Shown here one piece after another: positions 33,221 to 41,990 of a stretch of DNA of 64,000 nt. The position numbers and the translations under genes were made by a program. Source of the DNA: an uncultured Clostridia bacterium (GTDB taxonomy: Bacteria > Bacillota > Clostridia > CAKSNL01 > HGM11501). A model generated the notes under the pieces. That model ran no database searches, was not told the origin of the DNA, and saw nothing but the letters and a program-made list of their open reading frames with translations. Location: assembly GCA_934476235.1 (NCBI GenBank), contig CAKSNL010000005.1:86184-150183 (forward strand). Direction: 5' to 3'. Positions within the stretch are counted from its first letter, which is position 1, and every line of letters begins with the position of its first letter.

Positions 33221-35746
33221 ATGAAAACAGCATTTTCGACATTGGGCTGCCCGGATTTCAGCTGGGCTGACATATATACAATGGCAAAGGACATGGGTTT
33301 TAACGGAATTGAGCTCAGAGGGCTGGGCGACGATATTTTTACAGTCCGGTCGAAGCCTTTTGTTCCGACCCAGATAGATAACACCGTTAAAAAGCTTGAA
33401 AGTCTGGGACTTGAGGTTCCCTGTATTTCGTCGGGCTGCTGCCTTAAGGACAGGGAGAAGGAAACGGACAATATAAATGAAATAGTCCAGTACCTTACTC
33501 TGGCGTCAAGCCTTAAATCAAGCTATATAAGAATCCTCGGAGATAAGGATCCCGCTCCCGGAGGGGAGGACCCGGACGATGAGTACATCGTTTCTGTTCT
33601 TAAAAAGCTTTCGCCGCTTGCAAAAGAGGCAAATGTAACGCTTTTGGTCGAAACAAACGGAGCGTATGCGGACACAAAAAGGCTTAAAAAGCTGATTGAC
33701 GCGGTTGACAGTCCTTATGTAGCCGTTCTTTGGGATCTTCAGCATCCCTACAGATTCTTTAACGAATCGCCCGAGGAGACCTATGAAAATATCGGGCAGT
33801 ACGTTAAATACGTTCATGTGAAGGATTCAAGAGTCATTGAAGGCAGGATAATGTATTTCATGATGGGCGACGGGGACATGCCCCTTCGCGAAATGCTTAA
33901 TCTGCTCAAGACCAAGGGGTATGAAGGCTATGTTTCGCTTGAGTGGGTAAAGCGCTGGGCGCGTGACCTTGCGGAAGCCGGAATTGTGTTCCCGCAGTTC
34001 GCCTATTATATGAAGCCCTATGTTAAAAAGCATAAGCATCCGCTTCAGACCTGCCGGAGGGGCGACGGGAAATACATCTGGCCCAAGGACAGGCTCATCG
34101 ACTATACGTTTTCCGGGGTGCTTGACAGAGTGTGCGAAGAGTTCCCGAGCCAGTATGCATTCAGATTCACCGAGACTGACTATACAAGGACATATCCCGA
34201 GTTCAGAAATGATGTGGATGCGTTTGCTCAGGCGCTCATAGCGCTCGGCGTTAAAAAGGGAGATCATGTTGCTGTCTGGGCGACCAATGTGCCGGAGTGG
34301 TACATCACATTCTGGGCAACGGTTAAGATAGGCGCGGTTTTGGTCACGGTAAATACCGGATACAAGATCTACGAGGCTGAATATCTTTTAAGACAGTCCG
34401 ATACACATACGCTTGTCATGATAGAGGGCTGCAAGGATTCAAACTATGTCGAGATCATGCAGACTCTTTGCCCCGAGCTTTTGACAAAGGGAGACGGTCC
34501 GCTTAACTCGGAAAGGCTTCCGAGACTTAAAAATGTCGTTACGGTCGGGTGCGAGGCTCCAGGGTGCTACACGTTTGCCGAGGCCTTAGAAAAGGGAAAG
34601 GATGTAGACAAGGAAACCGTTTATGAAATGGCACGCAGAACCAAGTGCACGGATGTGTGCAATATGCAGTACACTTCCGGAACGACGGGATTTCCCAAGG
34701 GCGTTATGCTGACGCATTATAACGTTGTCAACAACGGCAAAAATATCGGCGACTGCATGGATCTTTCCACGGCGGATGAAATGATGATTCAGGTTCCGAT
34801 GTTCCACTGCTTCGGAATGGTGCTTGCGATGACGGCATGCGTGACTCACGGAACCGCAATGAGCCCGATTACCGCTTTTTCACCCAGGAAGTCGCTTAAC
34901 TGCATATATAATGAAAAAATAACTGCTTTCCACGGTGTGCCGACGATGTTTATCGCACTTTTGGAGCATCCCGATTTTGACGCGGATAAGTTTAAGAACA
35001 TGCGCACCGGTATAATGGCGGGAAGCCCGTGCCCGATAAAGGTTATGGAGGACGTTATAAATAAAATGCATATGAGCGAAATATGCATAACCTACGGTCA
35101 GACCGAGGCTTCACCCGGATGCACCATGAGCAAGACGACCGATTCGGTTGAAAAGAGAGTTAACACGGTCGGGCAGGCGATGTACGGAATCGAGTGCAAA
35201 ATTGTCGACCCTGAAACGGGAGAGGAGCTTCCCGATAACACGGACGGCGAATTTGTAGCCCGCGGATACAACATAATGAAGGGCTATTACAATATGCCCG
35301 AGGCAACTGCCGCGGCGATAGACGAGGACGGATGGCTTCACACGGGCGACCTTGCAAGAAGAACTCCCGACGGATATTTCAAGATCACGGGGCGCATTAA
35401 AGATATGATAATCCGCGGCGGAGAAAACATTTACCCCAAGGAGATTGAAGACTTTATCTATACCTACGATAAGGTGAAGGACGTTCAGGTCATCGGCGTC
35501 CCGGACGAGCAGTACGGCGAGGAGATTGCGGCGTACGTCATTGCAAAAGAGGGCGTGACCGTGACGGAGGACGAGATAAAGGATTATGTACGCTCAAATA
35601 TGGCAAAGCACAAGGTTCCGAGATACGTTATAATGACTGATGCGTTCCCCATGAACGCAGCGGGAAAAATATTAAAATACAAAATGCGCGAGGTCGCAAT
35701 CGAAAAGCTTGATCTTAAAAATGCAAGTAAAATCGAAACCGCATAA
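33221..35746 (+). CDS. Fusion: TIM-barrel isomerase/epimerase-like domain plus acyl-CoA ligase
   Basis: 841 residues in one uninterrupted frame. Residues about 1-270 form an AP-endonuclease-2-type TIM barrel (sugar phosphate isomerase/epimerase family) with metal-ligand-like residues in LLVETNGAY, VLWDLQHPYR, YVHVKDSR and YVSLEW. Residues about 290-835 are a complete AMP-forming ligase: A3 YTSGTTGFPKGVML, A5 ITYGQTEASPG, A7 GWLHTGDLARR, A8 GRIKDMIIRGGENIYP, and the A10 lysine in NAAGKILK. The ligase half resembles medium/long-chain fatty acyl-CoA ligases. Downstream of dapB by 25 bases and closed by a strong terminator. The joint role of the two domains is unknown. Confidence 0.88.
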   Translation: MKTAFSTLGCPDFSWADIYTMAKDMGFNGIELRGLGDDIFTVRSKPFVPTQIDNTVKKLESLGLEVPCISSGCCLKDREKETDNINEIVQYLTLASSLKSSYIRILGDKDPAPGGEDPDDEYIVSVLKKLSPLAKEANVTLLVETNGAYADTKRLKKLIDAVDSPYVAVLWDLQHPYRFFNESPEETYENIGQYVKYVHVKDSRVIEGRIMYFMMGDGDMPLREMLNLLKTKGYEGYVSLEWVKRWARDLAEAGIVFPQFAYYMKPYVKKHKHPLQTCRRGDGKYIWPKDRLIDYTFSGVLDRVCEEFPSQYAFRFTETDYTRTYPEFRNDVDAFAQALIALGVKKGDHVAVWATNVPEWYITFWATVKIGAVLVTVNTGYKIYEAEYLLRQSDTHTLVMIEGCKDSNYVEIMQTLCPELLTKGDGPLNSERLPRLKNVVTVGCEAPGCYTFAEALEKGKDVDKETVYEMARRTKCTDVCNMQYTSGTTGFPKGVMLTHYNVVNNGKNIGDCMDLSTADEMMIQVPMFHCFGMVLAMTACVTHGTAMSPITAFSPRKSLNCIYNEKITAFHGVPTMFIALLEHPDFDADKFKNMRTGIMAGSPCPIKVMEDVINKMHMSEICITYGQTEASPGCTMSKTTDSVEKRVNTVGQAMYGIECKIVDPETGEELPDNTDGEFVARGYNIMKGYYNMPEATAAAIDEDGWLHTGDLARRTPDGYFKITGRIKDMIIRGGENIYPKEIEDFIYTYDKVKDVQVIGVPDEQYGEEIAAYVIAKEGVTVTEDEIKDYVRSNMAKHKVPRYVIMTDAFPMNAAGKILKYKMREVAIEKLDLKNASKIETA

Positions 35747-35779
35747 AAAATAACAGCCGACATCAGTCGGTTGTTATTT
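35745..35779. terminator. Bidirectional terminator
   Basis: Stem AAAAAATAACAGCCGA / TCGGTTGTTATTTTTT with a CATCAG loop and one G-T pair. Ends the asd operon and the convergent lacI-type gene. Confidence 0.88.
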
Positions 35780-36740
35780 TTTTTACGCTTTTGCGTTCAA
35801 CAAGTCTGGGATTTACCAGTGTGTCGGATTTTATGCGGATATATTTATTGTCGATTTTCTTAAACAGCAAATCCATTAAAGCGTCGATATTTTCGTGAGG
35901 GGAAACGGCGACAGAGGTTAAAGGAGTGCTCAACGTTTCGCCTGCCGAGATATTGTCCATCCCGACGACGGAAATATCGTCCGGAACCTTAAGAGAGTGT
36001 TCGCGGATGCTTTTTATCGCTCCGATAGCGATGTAGTCATACGCGGCGACGACCGCGGTCGGGTGTTCTCTGCCCTCTAAAATCTCGTTCATCGAGACGT
36101 ATCCGGCTTTCTCAAATCTTAATGTGCTTATTTTGATGAGATTGCGGTCAATCAATAGCCCGGCTTTTTGCATTGCCGAAATAAAATAATCGTTTTTCGT
36201 TACTGTAAGCTCCTCGCCGATATATGCGATTCTTTTGTGACCGTTGTCTTTTAAGTACTTTACCAGTGATGCGACAGCGTTTTCAATGTCGAACCGAACG
36301 CAGTCATATAAGGGGTCGGCTGAATCTGCGCCGAAAATCAGAGCCGGAAATTTGTCGGGATTTTTAATTTTTGACGCGTCGGACATTATTATAATGCCGT
36401 CCGTATTTGCACTGTAAGCAAAATATGAAAACAGTGTTTTGGTGCACTCCGGATCAAACCCGGTCTCGGCTACAACCAAAACCGCGCCGCGTTTTTTCAG
36501 GCATTCGGAAAAATCAGCGATAATGCCGGTATAGTATTCGCTTTTAAATTCCGGAACTATAAGTGCAATCGTGTACGTTCCTGGTCTGCACTTTGAATAT
36601 TTTTCGTATATGCCCATTTCTTTTGCTTTTTTTATGATGATCTCGCGTGTTTTGTCGGATATTTCACTTTTTCCGGAAAGCACCTTGGACACGGTTGAAA
36701 CCGAAAACCCGGTAGATTCCGCCAGAGCTTTCAATGACAT
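35763..36740 (-). CDS. LacI family transcriptional regulator
   Basis: 325 residues. N-terminal helix-turn-helix SLKALAESTGFSVSTVSKVLSGKSEI (of which STVSKVLSG is the recognition part), then a periplasmic-binding-protein-like sensor domain starting TIALIVPEF. The start at 36740 was chosen: AGAGGTGG lies just before it and the domain begins at residue 2; an upstream ATG at 36788 adds an unrelated tail. The sensor probably binds a sugar. Divergent from the MFS gene at 36880; the palindrome at 36805-36819 between them is a candidate operator for both. Confidence 0.93.
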   Translation of the reverse strand: MSLKALAESTGFSVSTVSKVLSGKSEISDKTREIIIKKAKEMGIYEKYSKCRPGTYTIALIVPEFKSEYYTGIIADFSECLKKRGAVLVVAETGFDPECTKTLFSYFAYSANTDGIIIMSDASKIKNPDKFPALIFGADSADPLYDCVRFDIENAVASLVKYLKDNGHKRIAYIGEELTVTKNDYFISAMQKAGLLIDRNLIKISTLRFEKAGYVSMNEILEGREHPTAVVAAYDYIAIGAIKSIREHSLKVPDDISVVGMDNISAGETLSTPLTSVAVSPHENIDALMDLLFKKIDNKYIRIKSDTLVNPRLVERKSVKKITTD

Positions 36741-36804
36741 AAAACCACCTCTTAAATCAATTATAAGGCATTTTGCCTCAGATTGCAATTAAAAATCAGA
36801 GTTT

Positions 36805-36819
36805 ACGAAAATGTTTCGT
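36805..36819. promoter_or_regulatory. Candidate operator ACGAAA-ATG-TTTCGT
   Basis: Perfect 6-bp inverted repeat with a 3-base centre, placed 12 bases upstream of the MFS promoter -35 box and between divergent lacI-type and MFS genes, consistent with a LacI-family site. Confidence 0.5.
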
Positions 36820-36830
36820 TGCAAATTCCG

Positions 36831-36859
36831 TTGACTTATCCTGTAATTGCCGCTATTAT
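36831..36859 (+). promoter_or_regulatory. Sigma-A promoter of the MFS gene
   Basis: TTGACT (36831-36836), 17-base spacer, TATTAT (36854-36859). Confidence 0.8.
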
Positions 36860-36879
36860 AGTAAAAAAAGGGGGATATT

Positions 36880-38157
36880 ATGGAGAATATTTATAGTTCG
36901 GCTGAATATAAACGCTCACGTAAGGCGTATATCGTGCAATGCGCTGCGGAATATTTTATTTCGATTCTTGTGGCGGACGCGTTTTTGGCAAAGCTTTTGT
37001 CAAATATCGGTGTGAGCGACGCGCTCACCGGAATAATTTCATCCTTCATATCGTTTGCTTTTATGTTCCAGCTTTTATCAATGGGGCTGATGAAGCGTAT
37101 GAAGAGCGTTAAGCGCACGGTTATTTTGTTTGACACATTAAGTCAGCTCTTTTTTATGAGCATTTACCTTGTGGTCTTTCTGCCGGTCAGCCAAAGCGTT
37201 AAAACCGTGCTCGTGATGGCTGGCGTGCTTTTCGGATATTTCTGTATGTACCTTATTTATTCAATATACTTTAAATGGGCAAATTCATATGTAAGTCCCG
37301 AAAACAGGGGAGAATATTCCGCGGTCAAGGAAATAATATCGCTTTTTACGGGCGTAATCTTCACACTCGGAATCGGCTTTGTTATTGATAAATATGAATC
37401 CGTAGGAAATATCAGCGGCGGGTTTTTGTTCATAGCGCTCGCGATGCTTATATTAAACGTCATTAACTTTATAAGCCTCATGTCGATAAAGGACGGCGAG
37501 GTCAGCTCGTGTGGTCACTCGGCAAAGGAAATATTGGAAAACACGCTGAAAAACAAAAATTTCAGAAGCGTTGTGCTTCTGACGATTCTCTGGGAAATGG
37601 CGCGCTATTTCACTATCGGGTTTATGGGAACGTATAAAACAAAGGAGCTTGCGCTTACGGTCGGCACGGTTCAGGTCATTAACATGGCGGGCAATCTTTT
37701 CCGTCTTTTAGTATCAAAGCCGTTCGGAAGATATTCCGATAAAAAGTCGTTTGCCAAAGGCTTTAACCTTGCGCTTTTGATTGCCGGGACCGGCTTTTTG
37801 ATAAACATATTTACGACCCCGGAAAGCGTTTGGTGCGTGGTTATTTTCACGGTGCTCTACTCTGTCTCGATGGCGGGGACGAACCAGAATTCCTATAACA
37901 TAATATACAGCTACGTGGAGTCCGACTTTATAGTGGAGGCAATGTCGGTCAAGAACTGCATCGGCGGTCTTATGGGATTTTTTGCGTCAATCATAGGCGG
38001 AAAAGTCTTAAGCGCGGTAAGTGCGAACGGAAACACCGTTTTCGGAATACACATGTACGGTCAGCAGCTGCTTTCTTTGATTTCGCTCGTTTTTGTTTTG
38101 GCGGCGATGGCATATAACTTTCTTGTTCTTGAAAAAGCAAAAATTATAAAGCAATAA
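36880..38157 (+). CDS. MFS transporter
   Basis: 425 residues with about 12 predicted membrane spans and the loop-2 basic patch (MGLMKRMKSVKR) typical of the major facilitator superfamily; no substrate-specific motif is recognised. Starts with ATG 6 bases after GGGGG. Its position opposite a LacI-type regulator suggests import or export of the sugar-like ligand of that regulator. No terminator is visible after it; the next gene has its own promoter. Confidence 0.85.
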   Translation: MENIYSSAEYKRSRKAYIVQCAAEYFISILVADAFLAKLLSNIGVSDALTGIISSFISFAFMFQLLSMGLMKRMKSVKRTVILFDTLSQLFFMSIYLVVFLPVSQSVKTVLVMAGVLFGYFCMYLIYSIYFKWANSYVSPENRGEYSAVKEIISLFTGVIFTLGIGFVIDKYESVGNISGGFLFIALAMLILNVINFISLMSIKDGEVSSCGHSAKEILENTLKNKNFRSVVLLTILWEMARYFTIGFMGTYKTKELALTVGTVQVINMAGNLFRLLVSKPFGRYSDKKSFAKGFNLALLIAGTGFLINIFTTPESVWCVVIFTVLYSVSMAGTNQNSYNIIYSYVESDFIVEAMSVKNCIGGLMGFFASIIGGKVLSAVSANGNTVFGIHMYGQQLLSLISLVFVLAAMAYNFLVLEKAKIIKQ

Positions 38158-38171
38158 ATATAAAAAACTCA

Positions 38172-38200
38172 TTGACAAACCGGGGCGCTGCTGATATAAT
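38172..38200 (+). promoter_or_regulatory. Sigma-A promoter of the EamA-type gene
   Basis: TTGACA (38172-38177), 17-base spacer, TATAAT (38195-38200): full consensus. Confidence 0.9.
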
Positions 38201-38236
38201 CTAATCCGTGATTTTTATGGGGGGAGAGGGATTAGT

Positions 38237-39076
38237 ATGACATATTTGCTTCTTACAGCAGCAATCATCGCAAACGGGATTCAAAGTACGGTATTTAAGC
38301 AGTGTTCCGCTAAGATAAGGAGTATAAATACATACATATATACCGGACTCGTTGCGCTTTTTTCGATGCTCTTTTTCGTAGCAGCGTCAAAGGGAAGACT
38401 TGAATTTAACGCTCATTCGGCGATATATTCAGCCGGTTTTGCGGCTGCCTATATAATGAGCGTTCTCGGCAATGCCAAGGCGATAGAGTCAGGTCCTTTG
38501 TCGCTTTCGACACTGATTTTGCAGTGCTCTTTGATAATACCGACCGTGTACGGCTTTGCGATATTGAAAGAGGATATAAGCCTTCCTGCAAAAATAGGAA
38601 TAGTGCTTATTTTTCTCTGTCTCGTTTTGGTAAACCCCGGCGGAAAAAGCGGAAGGCTCCCGGCAAGGTGGTACGTCTGGGTTATCTTAAGCTTTATCGG
38701 GAACGGAATGTGTTCAACCGTTCAGAAAATGCAGCAATTGAAATTTGACGGCGCATATAAAAATGAATTCATGATCACCGCGCTTTTTGCGGTTACTTTG
38801 GTTATGCTCATTTTGGGATTGATTAATAAAGAAGGCGGCACGAAGGGAATCGTAAAATACGCAGCGGTACAGGGTGCGTCAAACGGTGCTTTGAACATGC
38901 TGGTTATGATTTTAACCGCGCTTTTGCCGACGGCGGTGCTTTTTCCGGCGGTTCTTTCCGGCGGAATGATTATTGCTTTTATCGCCTCCGTAACAGTTTT
39001 TAAGGAAAAGCTCACTCTTTGCCAGTACATAGGCTACGGAATCGGGATAGTTTCCGTGATCCTTTGCAGCCTTTAA
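38237..39076 (+). CDS. EamA/DMT-family transporter
   Basis: 279 residues with about ten membrane spans, in two related halves, as in drug/metabolite transporters of the EamA type. Features include the short N-terminal span followed by FKQCSAKIRS, the ESGPLSLSTLILQCSLIIP segment (in SGPLSLS-x-Q-CS) and the paired late span ending FKEKLTLCQYIGYGIGI, the usual closing pattern of the family. Substrate unknown. Own consensus promoter. Convergent with the DUF4363 gene, whose stop overlaps the end of this gene by four bases; no terminator is seen between them. Confidence 0.82.
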   Translation: MTYLLLTAAIIANGIQSTVFKQCSAKIRSINTYIYTGLVALFSMLFFVAASKGRLEFNAHSAIYSAGFAAAYIMSVLGNAKAIESGPLSLSTLILQCSLIIPTVYGFAILKEDISLPAKIGIVLIFLCLVLVNPGGKSGRLPARWYVWVILSFIGNGMCSTVQKMQQLKFDGAYKNEFMITALFAVTLVMLILGLINKEGGTKGIVKYAAVQGASNGALNMLVMILTALLPTAVLFPAVLSGGMIIAFIASVTVFKEKLTLCQYIGYGIGIVSVILCSL

Positions 39077-39453
39077 AGAATATTATATATTTTAAGATTT
39101 GATTTTTCCGATATTTTTTCTATCATTATTTTAAGCCCCGAAAGGACCGCGGCAGATTCTGCGTCGTCCTCGGCTTTTATAAAGCTTTTAAGACGCTCGC
39201 TTTCGGTTAAGGCATTGTCAATCGGGCATCTGTCCGTAAAATAGTAAAGGGAGTAGGACTTATATTTAAGCTCATCGGAAAATTTCCCGGCGGATGAGTA
39301 TGCTGCGGAAAAATCCTTTTCTTCAAGTTTTAATTCCGTATCGGATAAAAGCAGCGAAAGCTCGTTGAGATTTTCTGACATGTAGGATGAGTATAAAAAA
39401 AGACCTGATATTATTAAGATAAATACTATGAGCGTGAATATAAAGCCTCTCAT
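39073..39453 (-). CDS. DUF4363 family protein
   Basis: 126 residues: one N-terminal membrane span (about 4-25) and a helical extracytoplasmic domain with a late FIKAEDDAESAAVLSGLK segment typical of DUF4363. The family is found in endospore formers and usually lies directly after a DUF421 protein, as here: the ATG overlaps the DUF421 stop by four bases. Function unknown; the pair probably forms a membrane complex. Confidence 0.8.
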   Translation of the reverse strand: MRGFIFTLIVFILIISGLFLYSSYMSENLNELSLLLSDTELKLEEKDFSAAYSSAGKFSDELKYKSYSLYYFTDRCPIDNALTESERLKSFIKAEDDAESAAVLSGLKIMIEKISEKSNLKIYNIL

Positions 39454-40124
39454 TTTTCTCCTCGTTTCTGAACGAAAAGCTCATCACCGCCTACCGCGGC
39501 ATAGAACACATCGCTGTATTTTTTAATACTTTTTTTGGAAAGTTCTTTTTTAAGCCAGTCCTCGCTGTGGTTTGTCCCGGCGAGGCTTTCTTTTATCAGC
39601 TTTCCGTCCGATATTACGGTTATCATGATAAAAGAAGGCTTCGTTTTTATTTTAAGATCGTCCGGCGTGACAGGGCGCTTTCCGGATACCGGGACGATAT
39701 TTAAATTGCCCGTGGTCTCCAAAACCGCGTATTCGATCTCGCGGATATCGGGATAGCCTGCGGTTCTGAGCTCCTCGGTCAGATCGGCGAGGTTATACCG
39801 GAGCCGCGCCATTTCTTTTTCCTTTATCACGCCGTGGCTTATTAGTATGCACGGTCTTCCGGATAATACATCGCGGACGAAGCGGCTTTTTAACGTAAGA
39901 AAGGAAAGCATGACCTCAAGGCACATGAGCGTTATAATGGGAACCAGACCGCTCAGAAGCGGCTGATCCATGTCCTGCATCGGGATAGACGCAAGGTCAG
40001 ATATCGCAATGGAAACGACAAGCTCGCTCGGCTGAAGCTCGCCGACCTGCTTTTTGCCCATGATACGCATTGCGAAAATCATGGAAATATATAAAATAAT
40101 CGTGCGCAGAAAAACTGTTATCAT
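39450..40124 (-). CDS. DUF421 (YetF-type) membrane protein
   Basis: 224 residues: two or three N-terminal membrane spans, then a soluble DUF421 domain. Recognised by MRIMGKKQVGELQPSELVVS (of which GKKQVGELQPSELV is the hallmark), PCILISHGVI and LEVMLSF. Family members such as YetF, YdfS and YrbG are present in spore-formers, and some have been tied to the spore membrane and germinant receptor function. Co-transcribed with DUF4363. A weak promoter (TTGAAT, 17 bases, CAATAC at 40141-40169 minus) lies just upstream. Confidence 0.88.
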   Translation of the reverse strand: MITVFLRTIILYISMIFAMRIMGKKQVGELQPSELVVSIAISDLASIPMQDMDQPLLSGLVPIITLMCLEVMLSFLTLKSRFVRDVLSGRPCILISHGVIKEKEMARLRYNLADLTEELRTAGYPDIREIEYAVLETTGNLNIVPVSGKRPVTPDDLKIKTKPSFIMITVISDGKLIKESLAGTNHSEDWLKKELSKKSIKKYSDVFYAAVGGDELFVQKRGEK

Positions 40125-40187
40125 CCTATCACCGAATTTAGTATTGCTTTTATTTTATAAATAATTCAAATTACATATTTTAGTTCG

Positions 40188-40216
40188 TTGACTTTTTTAA
40201 AATATCAGTGTATAAT
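40188..40216 (+). promoter_or_regulatory. Sigma-A promoter of the amidase gene
   Basis: TTGACT (40188-40193), 17-base spacer, TATAAT (40211-40216). Transcription should start near 40224, which rules out the in-frame ATG at 40208. Confidence 0.85.
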
Positions 40217-40255
40217 TTAGTTAACATGCGAGAAGAAAGATGTGAAAACACGAAA

Positions 40256-41857
40256 ATGAAGAAAATCTGTTGTTTTTTTGCACTTATTGCGCTTTTAACT
40301 GCGGTAATTCCGTCGTTTGCGGAAGAAATATCGCTTTTTTTAAACGGAAACAAAATTACATGCGACCCGGCGCCCGTGATTGAAAACGGGAGAACGCTGA
40401 TTCCGGCGCGCGCTCTTTTTGAAGAAATGGGAGCGGCGGTTTCGTGGGACGGGGAAAATCAAAGAGTCGGCATTGACTACGGAAATATTAAGATAAGCAT
40501 GATGATAGGAGACAGGACGGCTATCGTGTCCGATAAAGCGGTCGGACTTGACGTGCCCCCGGCAATAATCAACGGAAGAACGATGATTCCGCTGCGATTT
40601 GTGAGCGAGTCAATCGGGGCGGATGTTTCGTGGGACGGCGAGAAAAGAGCGGTCAGCGTTACGATGGCGGATGAAAACGGCTCTGAAAAAGAGGATGACC
40701 CGGCACCCCTAAAGACAGTGATAAAAGAGGTCACTTTTTCAAAAAGAGAGGATCATGACGTTTTATCATTCACCGCATCGGGAAATTACACCGTTTCGAA
40801 AATGACGCTGACCGACCCGGACAGAGAGGTTTTTGACCTTAAAGGTGCCGCGCTTTCCGGTAAAGGAATGAGCTTTGAGGGTGATTTTTCGCGCGTCAGA
40901 GTCGGCTCGCACGACGGATATGTCCGCGTTGTTCTGGAGGGTGATGAGCCGCTTCGCTATATTTACGCGGACAATGGCGGCGTTATAAATGTTAAGATAT
41001 ACAGTGAAAAAAAGAACTTTGACTTCCTGGGCGAAACCGATAAAACGTTTATTTTTCCGGAGGGAGCGTCTCTTTCGGCATCATCTGACGGACAAAGTGT
41101 GGCAATATCGGTATCCGGCGTGACAATCGGGGACGAGAGTATGAGAATAAACGATTCGCTTGTGACTTCTGCCCAGGTAAGCTCAAACATTGTCACAGTG
41201 GCGTTAAAGTCGACCGCTTCGGTCAAAACAGATAATAACAAGGTAATCTTAACTCCCGGAAAGACTGAGGACAACAAAAACAACAATACCGTTAATAAAA
41301 ATCTCGTTGTGCTTGATGCGGGGCACGGAGGGTCCGACCCCGGAAGCCTCGGAAAGGATGAATCCGGTGAAAATGTGCTGGCAAACGAGAAGGATATGAA
41401 CTTAAAGATTACTCTCATGGTGGCGGATATGCTTAAGGAGAACGGCGTTGAGGTTGCGCTCACCCGTTCTGACGATGTTTACGTAGGGCTTGCCGAAAGA
41501 GCGGAGTTTGCAAATGCTAAAAACGCAGCGCTTTTTGTGTCGATCCACAATAACAGTATTCCTCAGCCGGAATATAAGGGCTCGATGGTGCTTTATTATG
41601 CGACGAGTACGGCGGGGAAGGCTCTGGCGAGAAACATATTGGATGAAATGACAAAATCTGCCGGGACTATCGACAGGGGATTGCGCGACGGAACGAATAT
41701 GGCGGTTATAAGGAGAACGGATATGCCGGCGGTCATTGTTGAATGTGGGTGCCTTACGAATCAGGAGGAGCTGGCAAATTTAATGGACGACGAATTTTTG
41801 AGAAAGCTGGCTGAAGGAATTACAGCCGGAATAATTAAGACTATGAAAACATTGTAA
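40256..41857 (+). CDS. Secreted N-acetylmuramoyl-L-alanine amidase with stalk and AMIN-like domains
   Basis: 533 residues. Signal peptide (1-21, ending PSFA), a copper-amine-oxidase-N domain (about 25-130: ENGRTLIPARALFEEMGA, then GRTMIPLRFVSESIGADV), an AMIN-like beta domain (about 160-330), and a C-terminal Amidase_3 domain (about 355-530). Zinc ligands and catalytic residues visible: LDAGHGGSDPG (His), NEKDMNL (Glu), VSIHNNS (His) and VIVECGCLTN (Glu). It cleaves the bond between MurNAc and L-alanine in the wall, likely in daughter-cell separation, sporulation or germination. Start set at 40256 because it gives the signal peptide and follows the promoter; no strong ribosome site. Confidence 0.93.
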   Translation: MKKICCFFALIALLTAVIPSFAEEISLFLNGNKITCDPAPVIENGRTLIPARALFEEMGAAVSWDGENQRVGIDYGNIKISMMIGDRTAIVSDKAVGLDVPPAIINGRTMIPLRFVSESIGADVSWDGEKRAVSVTMADENGSEKEDDPAPLKTVIKEVTFSKREDHDVLSFTASGNYTVSKMTLTDPDREVFDLKGAALSGKGMSFEGDFSRVRVGSHDGYVRVVLEGDEPLRYIYADNGGVINVKIYSEKKNFDFLGETDKTFIFPEGASLSASSDGQSVAISVSGVTIGDESMRINDSLVTSAQVSSNIVTVALKSTASVKTDNNKVILTPGKTEDNKNNNTVNKNLVVLDAGHGGSDPGSLGKDESGENVLANEKDMNLKITLMVADMLKENGVEVALTRSDDVYVGLAERAEFANAKNAALFVSIHNNSIPQPEYKGSMVLYYATSTAGKALARNILDEMTKSAGTIDRGLRDGTNMAVIRRTDMPAVIVECGCLTNQEELANLMDDEFLRKLAEGITAGIIKTMKTL

Positions 41858-41922
41858 TTCCGAAAAAATTACGGTGTTTTAATAAAATTCGGAAAATATT
41901 GCGTTTATTGCCGTTTTTAATG

Positions 41923-41951
41923 TTGACCGCAGGGATTTTTTGTGGTATACT
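41923..41951 (+). promoter_or_regulatory. Sigma-A promoter of the ferredoxin oxidoreductase operon
   Basis: TTGACC (41923-41928), 17-base spacer, TATACT (41946-41951). Confidence 0.8.
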
Positions 41952-41990
41952 TGTATTTAATGTTATAAAATTGATTCCGGGGCGGTGAAT

